Below, one piece after another: positions 11,667 through 23,867 of a stretch of DNA of 64,000 nt. A model generated the notes under the pieces. The model had not been told where the DNA came from and searched no databases. It worked only from the letters and a program-made list of their open reading frames with translations. The position numbers and the translations under genes were made by a program. The stretch is from the NCBI GenBank assembly GCA_034766995.1, contig CM068317.1, positions 34,494,928 to 34,558,927 on the forward strand. Direction: 5' to 3'. Origin of the DNA: Acanthacorydalis orientalis. Taxonomy: Eukaryota; Arthropoda; Insecta; Megaloptera; Corydalidae. Positions within the stretch are counted from its first letter, which is position 1, and each line of letters starts with the position of its first letter.

Positions 11667-11670
<4 letters not shown>
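10978..11670 (-). pseudogene. Internally deleted mariner transposase element
   Basis: Termini gggttgtttgaaaagt (10978-10993) and, on the other strand, gggtcgtttgataagt (11670-11655) form imperfect inverted repeats. On the minus strand a start codon survives near 11490. Right after it the sequence jumps to the catalytic domain, reading FLHRLVTMDEIWIHHYRPE (first Asp at 11445-11447). After a stop and frame changes it continues through GIILIDYL and HQDNAPFHKS (second Asp at 11164-11166). MDE(T/I)WIHHY and HQDNAP are mariner signatures. The N-terminal DNA-binding domain and the region with the third Asp are deleted, so about 690 bp remain of a usual 1.3 kb. It is clearly inactive. A (TA)n tract abuts the 5' terminus. 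Confidence 0.88.
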
Positions 11671-11671
<1 letters not shown>

Positions 11672-11717
<46 letters not shown>

Positions 11718-11718
11718 T
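11672..11718. repeat. (TA)n microsatellite abutting mariner end
   Basis: The TA tract begins within a few bases of the mariner terminus, consistent with insertion into a TA-rich target. Confidence 0.85.
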
Positions 11719-11968
11719 CAAATGAATGAGTTATTTTAATGTCTATCAATGTGTTAATAAATAATGCAAGAAGCACTCTAGGTGGTGACACAGTATGTCA
11801 ATTAGCATATTAGATCAATGAATTTAGCTTCGCTCAGACAAATATCATGGGAAATTTAGTGTAAATTTATGAATGGAGTTTCCCAAACTGTCTCAGATGA
11901 ACAATTAAATTTAAAATTAGAAACTATTGTACAGTATTCTATTTTACTACCTATATGAACATATATTA

Positions 11969-12370
11969 GGTCGGTAGGAAAATAATTGCGGGTTTGTTTT
12001 CTGAATTCTAACTTTAATTTTTTTTCAATGAAAGTGTCGTTTTATTGTGTTCATAATAATATCATTTTAAAGTGCATTTTCCAATCTGTATTTTGATAAC
12101 GTCAGCTTTGGTTTCATTATCAATTTTGTTCCAAATTGAGCTATTGAATTAAAGATGGGAAAGAAGCAAGTAAGAGCAATGTTTTTGTATGAGTTCAAAA
12201 TGGGAGGTAAAGTAGCAGAAACTGCTCGTAAACTAAAAGATGCTTTTGGTGTGGGTACTATTAAAAACGTGCGGTACAACGGTGGTTCCAAAAATTTCGT
12301 GTAGGTGACAATTGTTGAATAACATATTATTTGATGAGGAGGGGGTATGAGAAGGCCTTGAAAAGACCCA
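11969..12370 (+). pseudogene. 5' part of irritans/Hsmar2-like mariner
   Basis: After TA at 11967-11968 the terminus ggtcggtaggaaaataattg is followed by a leader that closely matches the copy at 30361. A start codon at 12155 opens MGKKQVRAMFLYEFKMGGK, then VAETARKLKDAFGVGT, the N-terminal helix-turn-helix region of irritans-type mariner transposases. A one-base frameshift near 12268 truncates the frame at 12304. In the corrected frame VQRWFQKFR, the WF..F(R) motif, is visible, and EEGG.RRP follows near 12340. The sequence then leaves the family, so it is a 3'-truncated copy lacking the whole catalytic domain. Confidence 0.85.
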
Positions 12371-12399
12371 ATGAGATATATATATTAAAAAATGTTTTG

Positions 12400-12473
12400 A
12401 AATTTTGTAGAGAGAAATTTTATTTCAATCGAAATAATTTCTAAAAGGTTTTTATCTAACAGTTGATAGTTTG

Positions 12474-12523
<50 letters not shown>

Positions 12524-13400
12524 TATAGAATTAAAAAATAATAAATAATATAAAATTAAAAATATTTAAGATTTTTATAGTTCAGTGTAAGTAAATTAAT
12601 TGAATTCTTTATCAATTTATCAGTTCAACAATAACTTTGCTATAAATAATAATTCGTCATTAAAGTTTAATAATCTTCAATCTTGATACCTTCATAAAAC
12701 AAATTAATTTTAAATCTAAACACATATCTACACGAAGTAAAAATGAAAATGAAATAAAAGTAATGAAATTTGAACAGTGGAAAAACTCATTTACAAAATG
12801 ATTTAATTCTGTACAACACAAAAACATGGTATAAAAATACATTAGTACACTTTTTTGAAGGTGAGTTGTTTTTGGAAAAAAGATGTATGTATTTTCAATA
12901 ATAAATTTGTGGAATAAAGAGGAAAAATAAGACGATAAAAACATTGAGAGAAAAGTAAAAATAATCACTTATCTATAAAAATTATAATACATTTTAGTTT
13001 AATTCAATATTTTCCATTGTAAAAAAAATTATATTATATTATTATTTTTAGAAAACTGTTAGAAACTCACTATTTTTGAGTGTTTGTTGAATATAAAATA
13101 ATATATGTCACAGAAATATGATTTTATATAAAATAAATTCGTGATAATTAAGAATAACGAAGATTTGAAACTCGTAATTGTTAATATTCACTAATCTGTT
13201 GAGTGAACATGAGATTCTGGTAAAAATAAACTGAAGCACGTATTTGGCATCACGGATTATGCACAGAAACGACAATGACACTCTGTTCAAAGAAATTAAG
13301 TTACAGCTGCTAAACGAAACAGAGTCCAGCAGTGCTGGTCAAATATATAGAGACATCTATATAGTAATACATAGTCTGTCAGAGGGTTTGGTAGTACGAT
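12400..13400. other. AT-rich non-coding DNA
   Basis: No gene is supported. (TA)n lies at about 12478-12516. A 102-codon minus ORF at 12660-12968 is rich in Phe, Ser and Ile with no motif and is treated as chance. Confidence 0.5.
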
Positions 13401-13409
13401 AAAGGGGTG

Positions 13410-13660
13410 AAATAATTGTGTTTCAATAATGTTCCCATAGCCGGTGACGTTTTAATCCCGACAGGAGGTCCCGACCGACGTCGTAGTGCATCCCAGAGCA
13501 CTCGTCATCGCTTTGATGTAACAAATAATAATTATAAACTGCGAAACGAAGTATACTGGTACAGTGTGTGTTGTTTCATGGTTAATTTGTGGACGTTCGT
13601 GTATTGACAAAGAGTATTGGTATTGGTGTTGGGCTTGGGTATGAGAGATGATCATGTTTA
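13410..13660. other. GC-raised island, ambiguous exon candidate
   Basis: Near-balanced composition with splice-like signals on both strands. On plus, an AG at about 13440 (ttcccatag) precedes an open frame reading GDVLIPTGGPDRRRSASQST. On minus, an open frame reads HQSDDECSGMHYDVGRD...RLWEHY and then stops, preceded by a gtttcgcag-type acceptor near 13540. Only one can be real, and neither has a recognised family. It may also be untranslated. Confidence 0.3.
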
Positions 13661-14071
13661 AAGGATTGGAAATAACTGATATTCGTTTTGATTGATTGGT
13701 GCCATAGGCCTAATGGCTTTTTGTGAATCACTTTCGATTTAATTGATGGTGTTGACACAAGTGTTTTGATTATTTAATCTTCTTTTTTTTATTTTCCATA
13801 TGATGAATTTTTATTCGATTCCAAATGATTATTTATGAAAATTTTATGCATACGTTATGATTGTAAGATAACATTTATCAGTTCATTACGTAAATTTGTT
13901 TTTTAAATTGTAAACATTTATATTAAAAAAGATTGCTTTTTTGTTTATTTTCATATATTTTATTAAAACGATTCATATATGTCAATATTGTTCGTTAATA
14001 AAATATTTATAATTTGCCTTCATTTAATAATTAAATACTAAAAATTAATTAAATCAATTAGATAAAAAAGT

Positions 14072-14106
14072 CCGCATCGAGATTTAAAATAAAGATCTCA
14101 ATGCGG
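14072..14106. repeat. Short hairpin
   Basis: Arms ccgcatcgagat (14072-14083) and atctcaatgcgg (14095-14106) pair at 11 of 12 positions around an 11-nt AT loop. It stands out as the only GC-bearing sequence in the local AT-rich stretch. Confidence 0.7.
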
Positions 14107-14449
14107 CAAATTAAAACTAAAATAAAAAAGTAACCTGTTAATTTATATGAAAATTAATATATTCGAAAAACGTCTAATTATAAAAAATATGTAATTGTCT
14201 CTGTAAATATATAAATACTCATTATATACCAAAAATTCTCTAATACTTTTTAAATGTGAATATTGGTGGAATACAAGGGAAAAATGATTTCTATAACATA
14301 CTGATAACATAAACATTGTTTCTAACAAAAGAAAATGTATAAAGATAAACATTTATAACAGACGATTTTAAAATCATACAAAAAGATAAACAAAAAAATA
14401 TAAAATTATACAAAATCTAAATCCGAATATATATATATATATAACGAAA

Positions 14450-14700
14450 TTTGAAACGAAAGAACGTTCCAGTATCAATTAAATACACGGAAATACACGA
14501 TAAGAATACAAAGGCATTTGCGGATTCTGGCAAACAAAAGGCTGACACACTGAACGGGCACCAAATCCTGACATTCTGTTGTCAAAGCTCTGGCTGTGTG
14601 TCGCTGCTAATCGTTCTCTCTGGGCAACGCACACTTGTTCCCAAGGGTCCTGTCCACAACCTTCTCCATTCACGCTTTCTCTCCTTTCATATGTTAAAGG
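14450..14700. other. GC-raised island, unassigned
   Basis: About 230 bp of near-balanced composition just upstream of a (TA)n tract at 14727-14774. Overlapping frames are open on both strands, none with a recognised motif. Best described as candidate conserved non-coding or untranslated exon. Confidence 0.3.
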
Positions 14701-14724
14701 GTTACCCTATATCTATACTATACA

Positions 14725-14775
<51 letters not shown>

Positions 14776-14879
14776 TTTATATTGTAAGAATGACAATAGA
14801 TTGAACAAATCTTTTATTTACTTTTCACTGAATGAAATATAGAGACCGTGTTTATTGACAACAAAAATATTTTTGTGAT

Positions 14880-14902
14880 TTATGTTAAAATTGGGTTTAT
14901 CG

Positions 14903-14949
<47 letters not shown>

Positions 14950-15142
14950 GCTTTCATGAAAGGATAACAAATTGGTGACGTAAAGATTGTGATTTTGTAT
15001 AGAAATCCGCTTTTTAACTAAATTAATTCTACTGATTGATTAACTATTAAGTTTAATTTAAGGAATTACTATTACTCTAATTAATTAAAAAACTGTTTGT
15101 AAATGTATTATAATAAATTACGTATATACTGTGAATTCAATA

Positions 15143-15199
<57 letters not shown>

Positions 15200-15451
15200 T
15201 AAAAGTTTAACCTTCAGATATCATTACTTTTAGAAAGTTGTAGTTTCAGAATTCTAATAAATGTTATGACTTGTGGCAAAAATGATTGTGATCAAATATT
15301 TATTTATATTAAAACATCACTTTTTTATAATTTATTTTCTATTTTAATATTGATAAAATAGTTAGTTTTATTAATTAAAAAATAATTATTGAATAATAAA
15401 AAAATTCTTAGTTGTGGATATTAAATAAATTATCAGAAATATTTATTTCGA

Positions 15452-15480
<29 letters not shown>
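14880..15480. repeat. Cluster of (TA)n tracts
   Basis: TA tracts lie at 14908-14942, 15146-15197 and 15453-15474, separated by unique AT-rich sequence. No gene is seen. Confidence 0.85.
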
Positions 15481-15483
<3 letters not shown>

Positions 15484-15849
15484 CAAAAATATTTGTCTTA
15501 ATTTTGGAATATTGTATGATAATTAAATCGTACCAAATATCACTTTATAAAGTTCATAACAAAATGTACAGCATTTAAATTATAGATCATTATCATTATT
15601 ATATATATATAACAATTAATACAACTAATAATATCGACGAACGTAATTAATAAAAATTACTCGAGTTGATTGAAAGCAGTTGTCAAAATTAATAACTAGA
15701 AATGTGTATTACTAGTACGGTGGTAAAAAAATAAATCAATCAGTCAATAACTTCATCAAGAATTGATTATACATAGAATAAAATCCGCAATCAGTATCAT
15801 TTAAAAAAGATTTATTATGCAGAGTAACGACTCAATTGGATAAATTCAC

Positions 15850-16230
15850 AAAAAGGAACCTTTTTTTATGTTATCACTGTACCCACGAAATTAATCTACA
15901 GCGAGAGCGGCGTTCATCAAATCGTGATAATTTCACAAAAGAACACTGAACGTACACGCACAGAATGCATAATGTACCCTTTTCCCATTTTCCATCCTTA
16001 ACCAAGCAGACTGTTGATGCCTACAGATATATTTGCATCTAATAGACAACCAAATGAATGAATTCGTTAAACTGACGACCACACAAAATGTCAAATTGTC
16101 TACGCGCGCGTAATTTTACTCCACGAACCCCTTACTCCAACCGTACCCCTAACTCAGCGACCTTTACTAACTCATACATCTATACAACCCTTCAATGGGA
16201 AAAAGTTGACTGTGGTCGTTCCTCTCCATA
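15850..16230. other. GC-raised island, unassigned
   Basis: About 350 bp with several CpGs (gcgagagcggcg, cgcgcgcg) and C-rich plus strand (ccccttactccaaccgtacccct). No coding frame is supported. Possible regulatory or conserved non-coding DNA. Confidence 0.3.
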
Positions 16231-16903
16231 TAATATATTTTTTTCCTAACAGTGTTTCTAAAACAATCTGTTTTTCTATCTAATAGTAAAATTACACTTC
16301 AACATGCTACAATCGTGTGAATAAATCTTTTTAATCTCATGCTAAATTGAAATTTTTATCTCACAGAATGTTATTTCTTGAATTATATTAATTTAAATAT
16401 ATATTTTTTTTTATTTGAGAATATTTCAAGATCTTTAACCTGATTACAACAAAATGTTTCACTAAATTTCATTATATATTTAATAAATAAAGCTAAATAA
16501 AAATTTTCAACGATTATACATTATGCTATTTTAACAGATTTTTTTGTTATAAATATATATCAAGGTATAAAATTATTATAATTACAAAAATATAAATTTA
16601 ATAAAATTTCAGTTAGTATCGAATACTAAATAATAATTATTTAATTTAGAGTAAATTAAAAAATATTTATTTTTTGCAAATGATTTATTACAAATTAATA
16701 TATAAGTATATTTTATTATTACTTGGTAATTTAGTAATTTATATATATATATATAAATAATATGAGACCAATGAACAAGTAGGATAAGGAAATTAAAAAA
16801 ATATTGGAAATAAGTGGAAAAAAGAAGCATTCGGTTGTACAAAATGGAAAAGCATGGAAGAGGTCTTTAACCAGTAGTGGATTAACAGAGGATAATGATG
16901 ATA

Positions 16904-16937
<34 letters not shown>

Positions 16938-17931
16938 TGATTAAAATTTACAGAATTTTTAATCCATTATACAATTAATTTATTTTTATGCCTTAAACTA
17001 CATTCTTATCTAAAGTAATACATTCATGTTTTTTCAACCACTAAAAATTTTGTAACAAACCTATAAATGTTAGTTTTTTTACCATCATGTTTATGAAAAA
17101 TATAATGAATACACTAAATGATAATAAAAGGAACACTAGGTGTTAAACGATAACAAAAACGTTTGAAATAATACAAATAATTATGAAAAGAGACAGTATT
17201 TTATATGAACAAGTGTACATTTTTATATTTAAATTATTTTAATATATGCTAGTTAACCATTTTATATTCATACAATATTTTATAAATATAAATAAAAAAA
17301 TACAGTGCAGCTTATTATTTTTTTAAAGATAGTCCTAATTATTATTTTGAATTAAATCAAATTTCAATATTTTTTTAACAAAACTTTTTTTTGACTGTTT
17401 TCGTAATGAAATCATTTTATCAAGTAGGTTAAATATAAAAAAATGACAATACATTTAAAACTAATAAAAATGTGTTATAATTAAATGATAAAATATTTAG
17501 ATAAATAGAAAATTAAATATTAATTAATTAAAAAGATGTTATCCTGGAGGTATTAATCCTTTTTGATAATTTGTGTTTTCTATTACTAGTTTTAGTACGT
17601 GTGTCCATATTCAGGTACATATTAGTGTACAAAGATTATTAGTACAACATATTAACGGAATTATTGATATAAAAAGATACAAATTTAATGTGAATACCAA
17701 ATACCTTTAAACATAATATTAAACAAAATATATAACATTGTATTTAATTTCTGTTCTTTTATTAATAAGTATTTTTATAGTAATATTTCTCATAAATGGT
17801 TTCAAGCAAATATTTTGTCTGAACGTATTAATTATTCTTATTTAAAAATGACTATATCCGAAATTGTTCTTACATAATATTAATGACTTGTATTTTCCAA
17901 GTTTTAATTCATATCAAATTTTATTTAATTG

Positions 17932-17977
<46 letters not shown>

Positions 17978-18030
17978 GCATGTATGCAAATGAATGCACA
18001 ATAAAATAAATTTCTTATGATAGGTCATGT
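16230..18030. other. AT-rich non-coding DNA
   Basis: No gene is supported. (TA)n lies at 16908-16937, and a compound TA/TATG/TGCA block at about 17933-17990 includes tatgtatgtatgcatgtatgc. Confidence 0.5.
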
Positions 18031-18320
18031 GAAAAACACGCACACACGCCCTTAAATATATTCAGAACTAGCTGATTATTGAATTGACATACACGAGAAC
18101 GTTTGATGATTCATTCTCGTCGAATTAAAAGAACATTGTGCAGTGTGTGTACATGTGTAGGAAAATTGAAAGGAACGGCTTTACTACGTTCCAAGGGACG
18201 CGTGCTTATGCTCTAGATTGTCATTTTTGATTAGTCTTTGTGTACATCCGCAACTGCGTCCTTGTAATTGGTATAACTTTCATGTGTCAGTACCAGTGTG
18301 TGATGCAAGTTATATATTAT
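18030..18320. other. GC-raised island, unassigned
   Basis: Near-balanced composition for about 280 bp with no supported frame. Contains ccaagggacgcgtgc and several tgtgtg motifs. Possible regulatory sequence. Confidence 0.25.
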
Positions 18321-18609
18321 AAACTATTTTTCATCACTGTAATCATTGAATTGATATATAAAAACTATTCTAGTTTAATTTAAATAATTATAATATATTG
18401 ATGTCAGTGATAGCATTTGAAATATTAAGTAGATTAGTAAAATCTGTTAAATAAAAATAAATATTTCAACTAGTTCAATTTTTTCCATACCTTTTACTAT
18501 TTAAAAAATATAAAATTTTTAACAAATTACACAATAGTTAATCTCTGCAATCACTATCAGTGAATATACAAGTAAGCTTTGTTTTAGTTTGTATTGTTTA
18601 TTTTATTTA

Positions 18610-18800
18610 AAATTTTTACAAGGTGTCAGTGCAACCCTTCAGTCTGAAGCAGAAATTAGTGGAAACTTTCCTGGTTTTATTGTTAGATCAAACTTGGTCA
18701 GAACGCAATGGAGAAAATTTTAAATATTAATGAAGCACGAAACGTTAGCTACTAATGAATAAATAGTACGAAAATGGTTTTGCAAATTTCATTGTTGATA
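18610..18800 (+). other. Possible very decayed mariner N-terminal fragment
   Basis: A broken plus frame reads VRKWFCKF near 18760, resembling the (T/Q)VRKWF.RF segment at the end of mariner DNA-binding domains, with Met-Glu-Lys at 18708. No termini or catalytic motifs follow, so this may be chance. Confidence 0.2.
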
Positions 18801-18989
18801 TATGAGCTTTAAAAATAAATTACTTTTTTAGGTATTCATTCATGATGAACTAATTTTCAGGAAACGGGTTTACTTTTATTAAAATATTATTTAGTTAAAG
18901 ATAAATATCTACAGTATATTCTATAATGTATTTTATTACAAATTAATTATTTATTGATTCATAAGACTTAGAAATATATTAGAATTTTG

Positions 18990-19048
18990 ATAATAGACAA
19001 ATTAACATTCTACTATCAAGTATAATGTAAAAAAAAAACAATATATTT

Positions 19049-19079
<31 letters not shown>

Positions 19080-19616
19080 ATTCGTTTGTTCATGTATTTT
19101 ATAAATTCAAATCTTTAAATTTTAAATTTCTTTTTTTAAAAAGTAACCTAAGTGTAAAACAATAAAGGTTTCCCTAGTAAAATTCCCAAATGTTAACCGA
19201 TGCATGACCGTATTCTAATGTTACTTTGTTGTGTGTTCATTATTCTTTTTGTCTGTTATTAGAACAGGCAATCGTATTATTTCGTTAACGATGAACGATA
19301 AAATGCACTGGTGAATTGATTTACATATTTGATTGGTGAACTTTTAGGGCGTTGTCTATCGGTGACTTGAAAGATTAATTTTTATTCTATTTGTCTTTAT
19401 TTTAAAATATGTTCTTTTTAATTTTAAAAGATCAGATTTTAATTAATTTAACATTTTACAAAAATTATTTCATTCCTTTTCAAAAAAATTATTATCTTTG
19501 ATATTTATCTTAATATATTTTTAAATTTAAATATAATTCTAATTAATAGAACTCATGATGTAAATATTGATCAGATTACTTACAGACATTTTTTGATTAT
19601 TATGACCATAAAAATT

Positions 19617-19675
<59 letters not shown>

Positions 19676-20099
19676 AGTGCATATATGCGTGTCACACGTG
19701 AACAGGGACATAGGAAATGCATGTTCAAATTTACCTTGATTTCTTATGAGTAGAGATAATATCTTTTAAATAACAAATAAAGAGAATATGATGACAATTC
19801 AAAACATATGGATTATGTATGTAATAAACCTACAGAATTACAAAAGCCAGATGATAAGATCAGGTAAACTATATAATATTTATAGTAACGAATACTAAAC
19901 AAGCTAAATATATATTGAATATAAATACCTTTCTCGTTTATTAAAATTATCAGCTATATATTCGATTTAATTTGTCATTGTCATTCAATAGATTTTATCA
20001 TGTCAATAACAAATCTATATTTACTTCAATAAATATACATATATATATATATATATATAATAGATACATATTTACATATACTTTATATGTATATATACA

Positions 20100-20155
<56 letters not shown>

Positions 20156-20520
20156 AAATAATTATTCTATTCTGTTTACAGCTGAATAACAAAACTTGTT
20201 GAAGTTTATAGTCTTATTCAACACATTTGTTAAAAGATTTGTAAATGTTGTAAGCATCTTTATCAAGATTTGAAAGTTTAAAACGAATTCCTTAACAACG
20301 CCCTAACTATATTAATTACGATTCAAGAATATTTGATAAGTTCATTATCATTATAAAATATGTAGGAAATAATATAACTTTAGAATATGTATATATATAT
20401 ATATATATAACGAATAAAGAAGATACATTTAAATATAACCTCAACATAATTTTAGAAACAAACATGCAATTTTTAATGTAAATATCATTACTATTAGTGC
20501 ATTTAATTCAACTATAAATA
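18990..20520. other. AT-rich non-coding DNA with TA tracts
   Basis: No gene is supported. TA tracts lie at 19046-19073, 19619-19672, 20038-20059, 20104-20150 and 20388-20409. The 20.0-20.2 kb ORFs on both strands are artefacts of coding Tyr-Ile from TA repeats. Confidence 0.6.
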
Positions 20521-20540
20521 AACTAGCACAATATTCACAT

Positions 20541-20881
20541 TCAAAAATGAATTTTTTGGTCACTCCACGAACTACTCCAAAATGTTTCTCAAAAATATGA
20601 GTAGAAATAAATTACCATCGATTATTTCGATTGTCACTTATGCGCATTTCTATGGAAATGCAGTCATCTTGGAAACATCAGGATACAGAAAAATCTATTT
20701 TTTTTAAAAAAGATCTATTTTTTCAAAATGTCTGATTTTTCTGTATCTTGGCGTTGAAGATGATAGCGTTGTCATAGAAATGTGCATAAGTAATAATTAA
20801 AAATAATTAATAGCATTTTATTGAATATTTTTGAAGGAAAATTTGATATGGTTTGACGTGAAGAAAATGAACTCATTTACG
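20541..20881. mobile_element. Foldback element with hammerhead-like motifs (copy 1)
   Basis: Two arms, 20541-20695 and 20734-20881, are inverted repeats of each other around a 38-nt AT centre. The inner 60 nt align almost continuously (cacttatgcgcatttctatg against cataGAAATGTGCATAAGTA read in reverse). The outer parts align with gaps out to the tcattt/aaatga ends. On plus the right arm reads TTGAAGA at 20754-20760, then tgatagcgttgtca, then tAGAAATG. On minus the left arm reads CCAAGATGA, then a loop, then CATAGAAATG (20672 to 20642). Right-arm segment tctgtatcttggc (20740-20752) recurs as tctgtaccttggc in the element at 35 kb, so the two belong to one family. No ORF. Confidence 0.65.
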
Positions 20882-20899
20882 AAAATCGAACAAACTTAT

Positions 20900-21391
20900 T
20901 GTTTTCATCAAAAAACCATTTTTTGTTCTGATTGAAAATTGTTTTAATAGTTAATTTATTTTATATACGTACATATTTTGATTCAAATCTTCATACATTT
21001 TATAGGGTTATTTATTAAACATTTTATTATTAGATAACACACTAATCATTAACATTATAAAAAAAAAGTCTTTTAAAACATACGAGTATTTTTATTAAAT
21101 AAATATCTTCCTGCTTAAAACTGCAAGATTTGATTAAATACTTGATTTCTTTATTAGATTTTCTTCTCTCTCTCTCTTTATATATATATATATATAATTA
21201 TATAATCTGTTATTAATATTATCGGTGTGAATGTCAATTTGATAATTACAAGATGTTAATTATAAATAGAAATTAGATTATATATCAAAACATATAGTCC
21301 AGGGTTTGATGGATTTGATTTATAATTAACTTCTTGTTATTATTAAATTGGCATCCGTACTAATAATGCGAATAATAGATTCTAAATATGA

Positions 21392-21458
<67 letters not shown>

Positions 21459-21800
21459 CATATAACAACTCTATATCTCAATTAAATGAATAATAAATAG
21501 ATATTACTTGTTTGAATTCTAGATAAATTAGATATTCTTATTTACAAATATATTTTTGAACGTTCTGTACATAATTTAAATCCATAAACATTCCATTAAG
21601 AATAAATAAATTATACATATTTTTACCAATAAATTCATATATATATATATATATATAAAGATTGAAAAAATGTGGAACTTTTCCTTGGTGTTCGTTTTCT
21701 TGTTACAATAGATTGAATCAATATTGTGAAAGCAAAAGGTCTTCCGAAGCGCAGAAATAATAATATCTTATTTCTATTATACATGCAAATCCGATTTCAT
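20900..21800. other. AT-rich non-coding DNA with TA tracts
   Basis: No gene is supported. It holds a long interrupted TA block at 21391-21463, a shorter one at 21637-21657, and a short CT run at 21165. Confidence 0.55.
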
Positions 21801-21809
21801 ACAAATATG

Positions 21810-22280
21810 CCTACATATACGTACAACAAGGGGTTAAGGCTTAGAAAATCTTACAAAGAGTAACTTTAGTCTCTTTTATATATTTTTACCATCGTTCGTT
21901 ACTTCTTTAGCGCGTGCATACGCACATTGAAAAAAGAAACGCGTTGACGTAATAATAAACATGCATATCCATCCATCCATCCATAGTAGAATTCAGAAAA
22001 AAAGCACGTTAGTCTGGTTACAAGCTGTTTACAATGTTTCAGGATATCTGTTTTGACAGATTCTCTCCGAGCGATGTCTGTATTTTTTTTGTTATATCGG
22101 TACGAACGTGTGCCTGTATATGTTTTTTTCTGTTTCTGTTTTAGTATATGTTTTTATAGAAAGGAATCCCAAAAATGGAAGTGTGTGTAATGTAGCGTTT
22201 GAATGCTCTGTCGTGTTTGAAATTGCTTCATCAATCAGTATCACATTATCCAAATAAAATGTGTTTCGCTTCTATTAAGC
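21810..22280. other. Moderately GC-raised stretch
   Basis: It has scattered CpGs (gcgcgtgcatacgcac, cgcgttgacg) and a four-unit (CATC)n run at about 21969-21984. No coding frame is supported. Possible regulatory DNA. Confidence 0.25.
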
Positions 22281-23201
22281 CGCAAAAAATGTTTTGAATT
22301 ATTCACGAAATGTTAACGTCCAAAAAATCACATCTAATTGTAGCCGTAAACAAAATCAATAACAGTAAATTTTAATAAAGGCGAAAGAATTTTTTTTATT
22401 TACTGGTACGATTTTTTGTTACGATTACATTATCGATATTTGAAGGTACGAAAGTTTTTTCACGGTTACAGTTGAATTCTATTATAATATAAATAATAAT
22501 AATACATGTATTCTCTACCTTTCTTTGTTATGTTTTTATAATTAAGATAAATAAATAACAGTATATTCAATTTGTATCAATATTTAGTTTAACTGGAAAT
22601 AATTATTAAATTTAATTATTTCAATTTAAATTAAGAGAGGTTTATATATATATATATGTGTGTGTGTGTAACTATTTTTTAAATTTTAATATTATTTGAA
22701 CAATAAAAACATATCTTTATAATTATGTATTCGAATCTAAAATTTCAAACTTTTCGTATTTTTAATTTCAGTGTTCCAATAATATAAAATTATAAACTTT
22801 ACAAATTCATTCCTTAACCAGTTGTCTAAAATTTTAATTTAATCAAACATTTTTATTGGAGAAAAAATCTTCAGTTATAGTTTTATGTTTTTGAATGATA
22901 AAAATATGGTTGTATTTTTTGTTATTTAATTAATTATTATATTTAATTAAAAGTGTTATTTTTTCTTTATATTTTGTCATCAAAGACCTTATTAAATTAT
23001 AGTATGCTTTTTCTTTTTTATAAACAACTAATTTCCTTTCGAACTGTAATGTTGCTCAGTAATTAATAGTGAGACCATAGTGAATACATTTTAATTGGAA
23101 ATAACGAATATGTCATAAACAAACTTTATTCAATTTATTTAAGCGTTTGTAAAGAACATACGTATATGTGCTATTAATTAAATTTTCTTTTTTTCGTCTC
23201 T

Positions 23202-23203
<2 letters not shown>

Positions 23204-23274
<71 letters not shown>
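23204..23274. repeat. Compound (TA)n(GA)n microsatellite
   Basis: About 22 TA units are followed directly by about 13 GA units. Confidence 0.95.
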
Positions 23275-23867
23275 TACATATATATATATGCATGTGTATG
23301 TACATGTATTAAGGTTTGACGGAAATGTAATGATTAATTCTGAAATTCATGAAACAATAAGAACATTGTTGTATTATGTTGTATATTAATACATAGTGTG
23401 TTATTCTCTTAATCAATCATGCGTTTAAAGTACTCATATTAATGTTATTTATCACAAAAATAAAAAGTCAAATTTTTCAAAAAATGACCAATATTTATGT
23501 GAAATTAAAGTTAATTGTTGAAGGTGACATTTGTTTTCAATATAACTTCAAAATTAAACATCAAAATGAGAGTATAGTAGTTTTATTAGTCAGACGAGCA
23601 GCTTGCGATATTAAATCAAAGATTATTGTCTTTCAGATTTAGTTGAAAGTATCTTTTTCGTTATAAGTAGACATTTGAGCCTACAAAGACTAGTGAAATG
23701 ATCTGAAGAAGTTAAACGAAAAAAAATAAAATAAAGGAAATAATATCATCTTTGATTTGTATTTTTAAATCATTTAAGAGACATCCAGTATAAGTTAAAT
23801 TTGATGAAAGTATAACGTCGTCTTTTTGAAAAAAAATATGAGAGTAGAATGGTATTAAGCGATTAAA

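Noticed and set aside
12067..12291. Minus-strand ORF of 74 codons
   Set aside because: It lies antisense to the mariner leader and N-terminal coding region on plus, and has no family of its own.
12660..12968. 102-codon minus ORF with hydrophobic, Phe/Ser-rich translation
   Set aside because: AT-rich chance ORF without motif, splice context or composition shift.
19972..20202. ORFs on both strands reading Tyr-Ile repeats
   Set aside because: They are translations of (TA)n tracts. The same artefact recurs at 14.7, 27.2, 27.8, 36.3, 43.6, 44.0, 46.1 and 57.1 kb.
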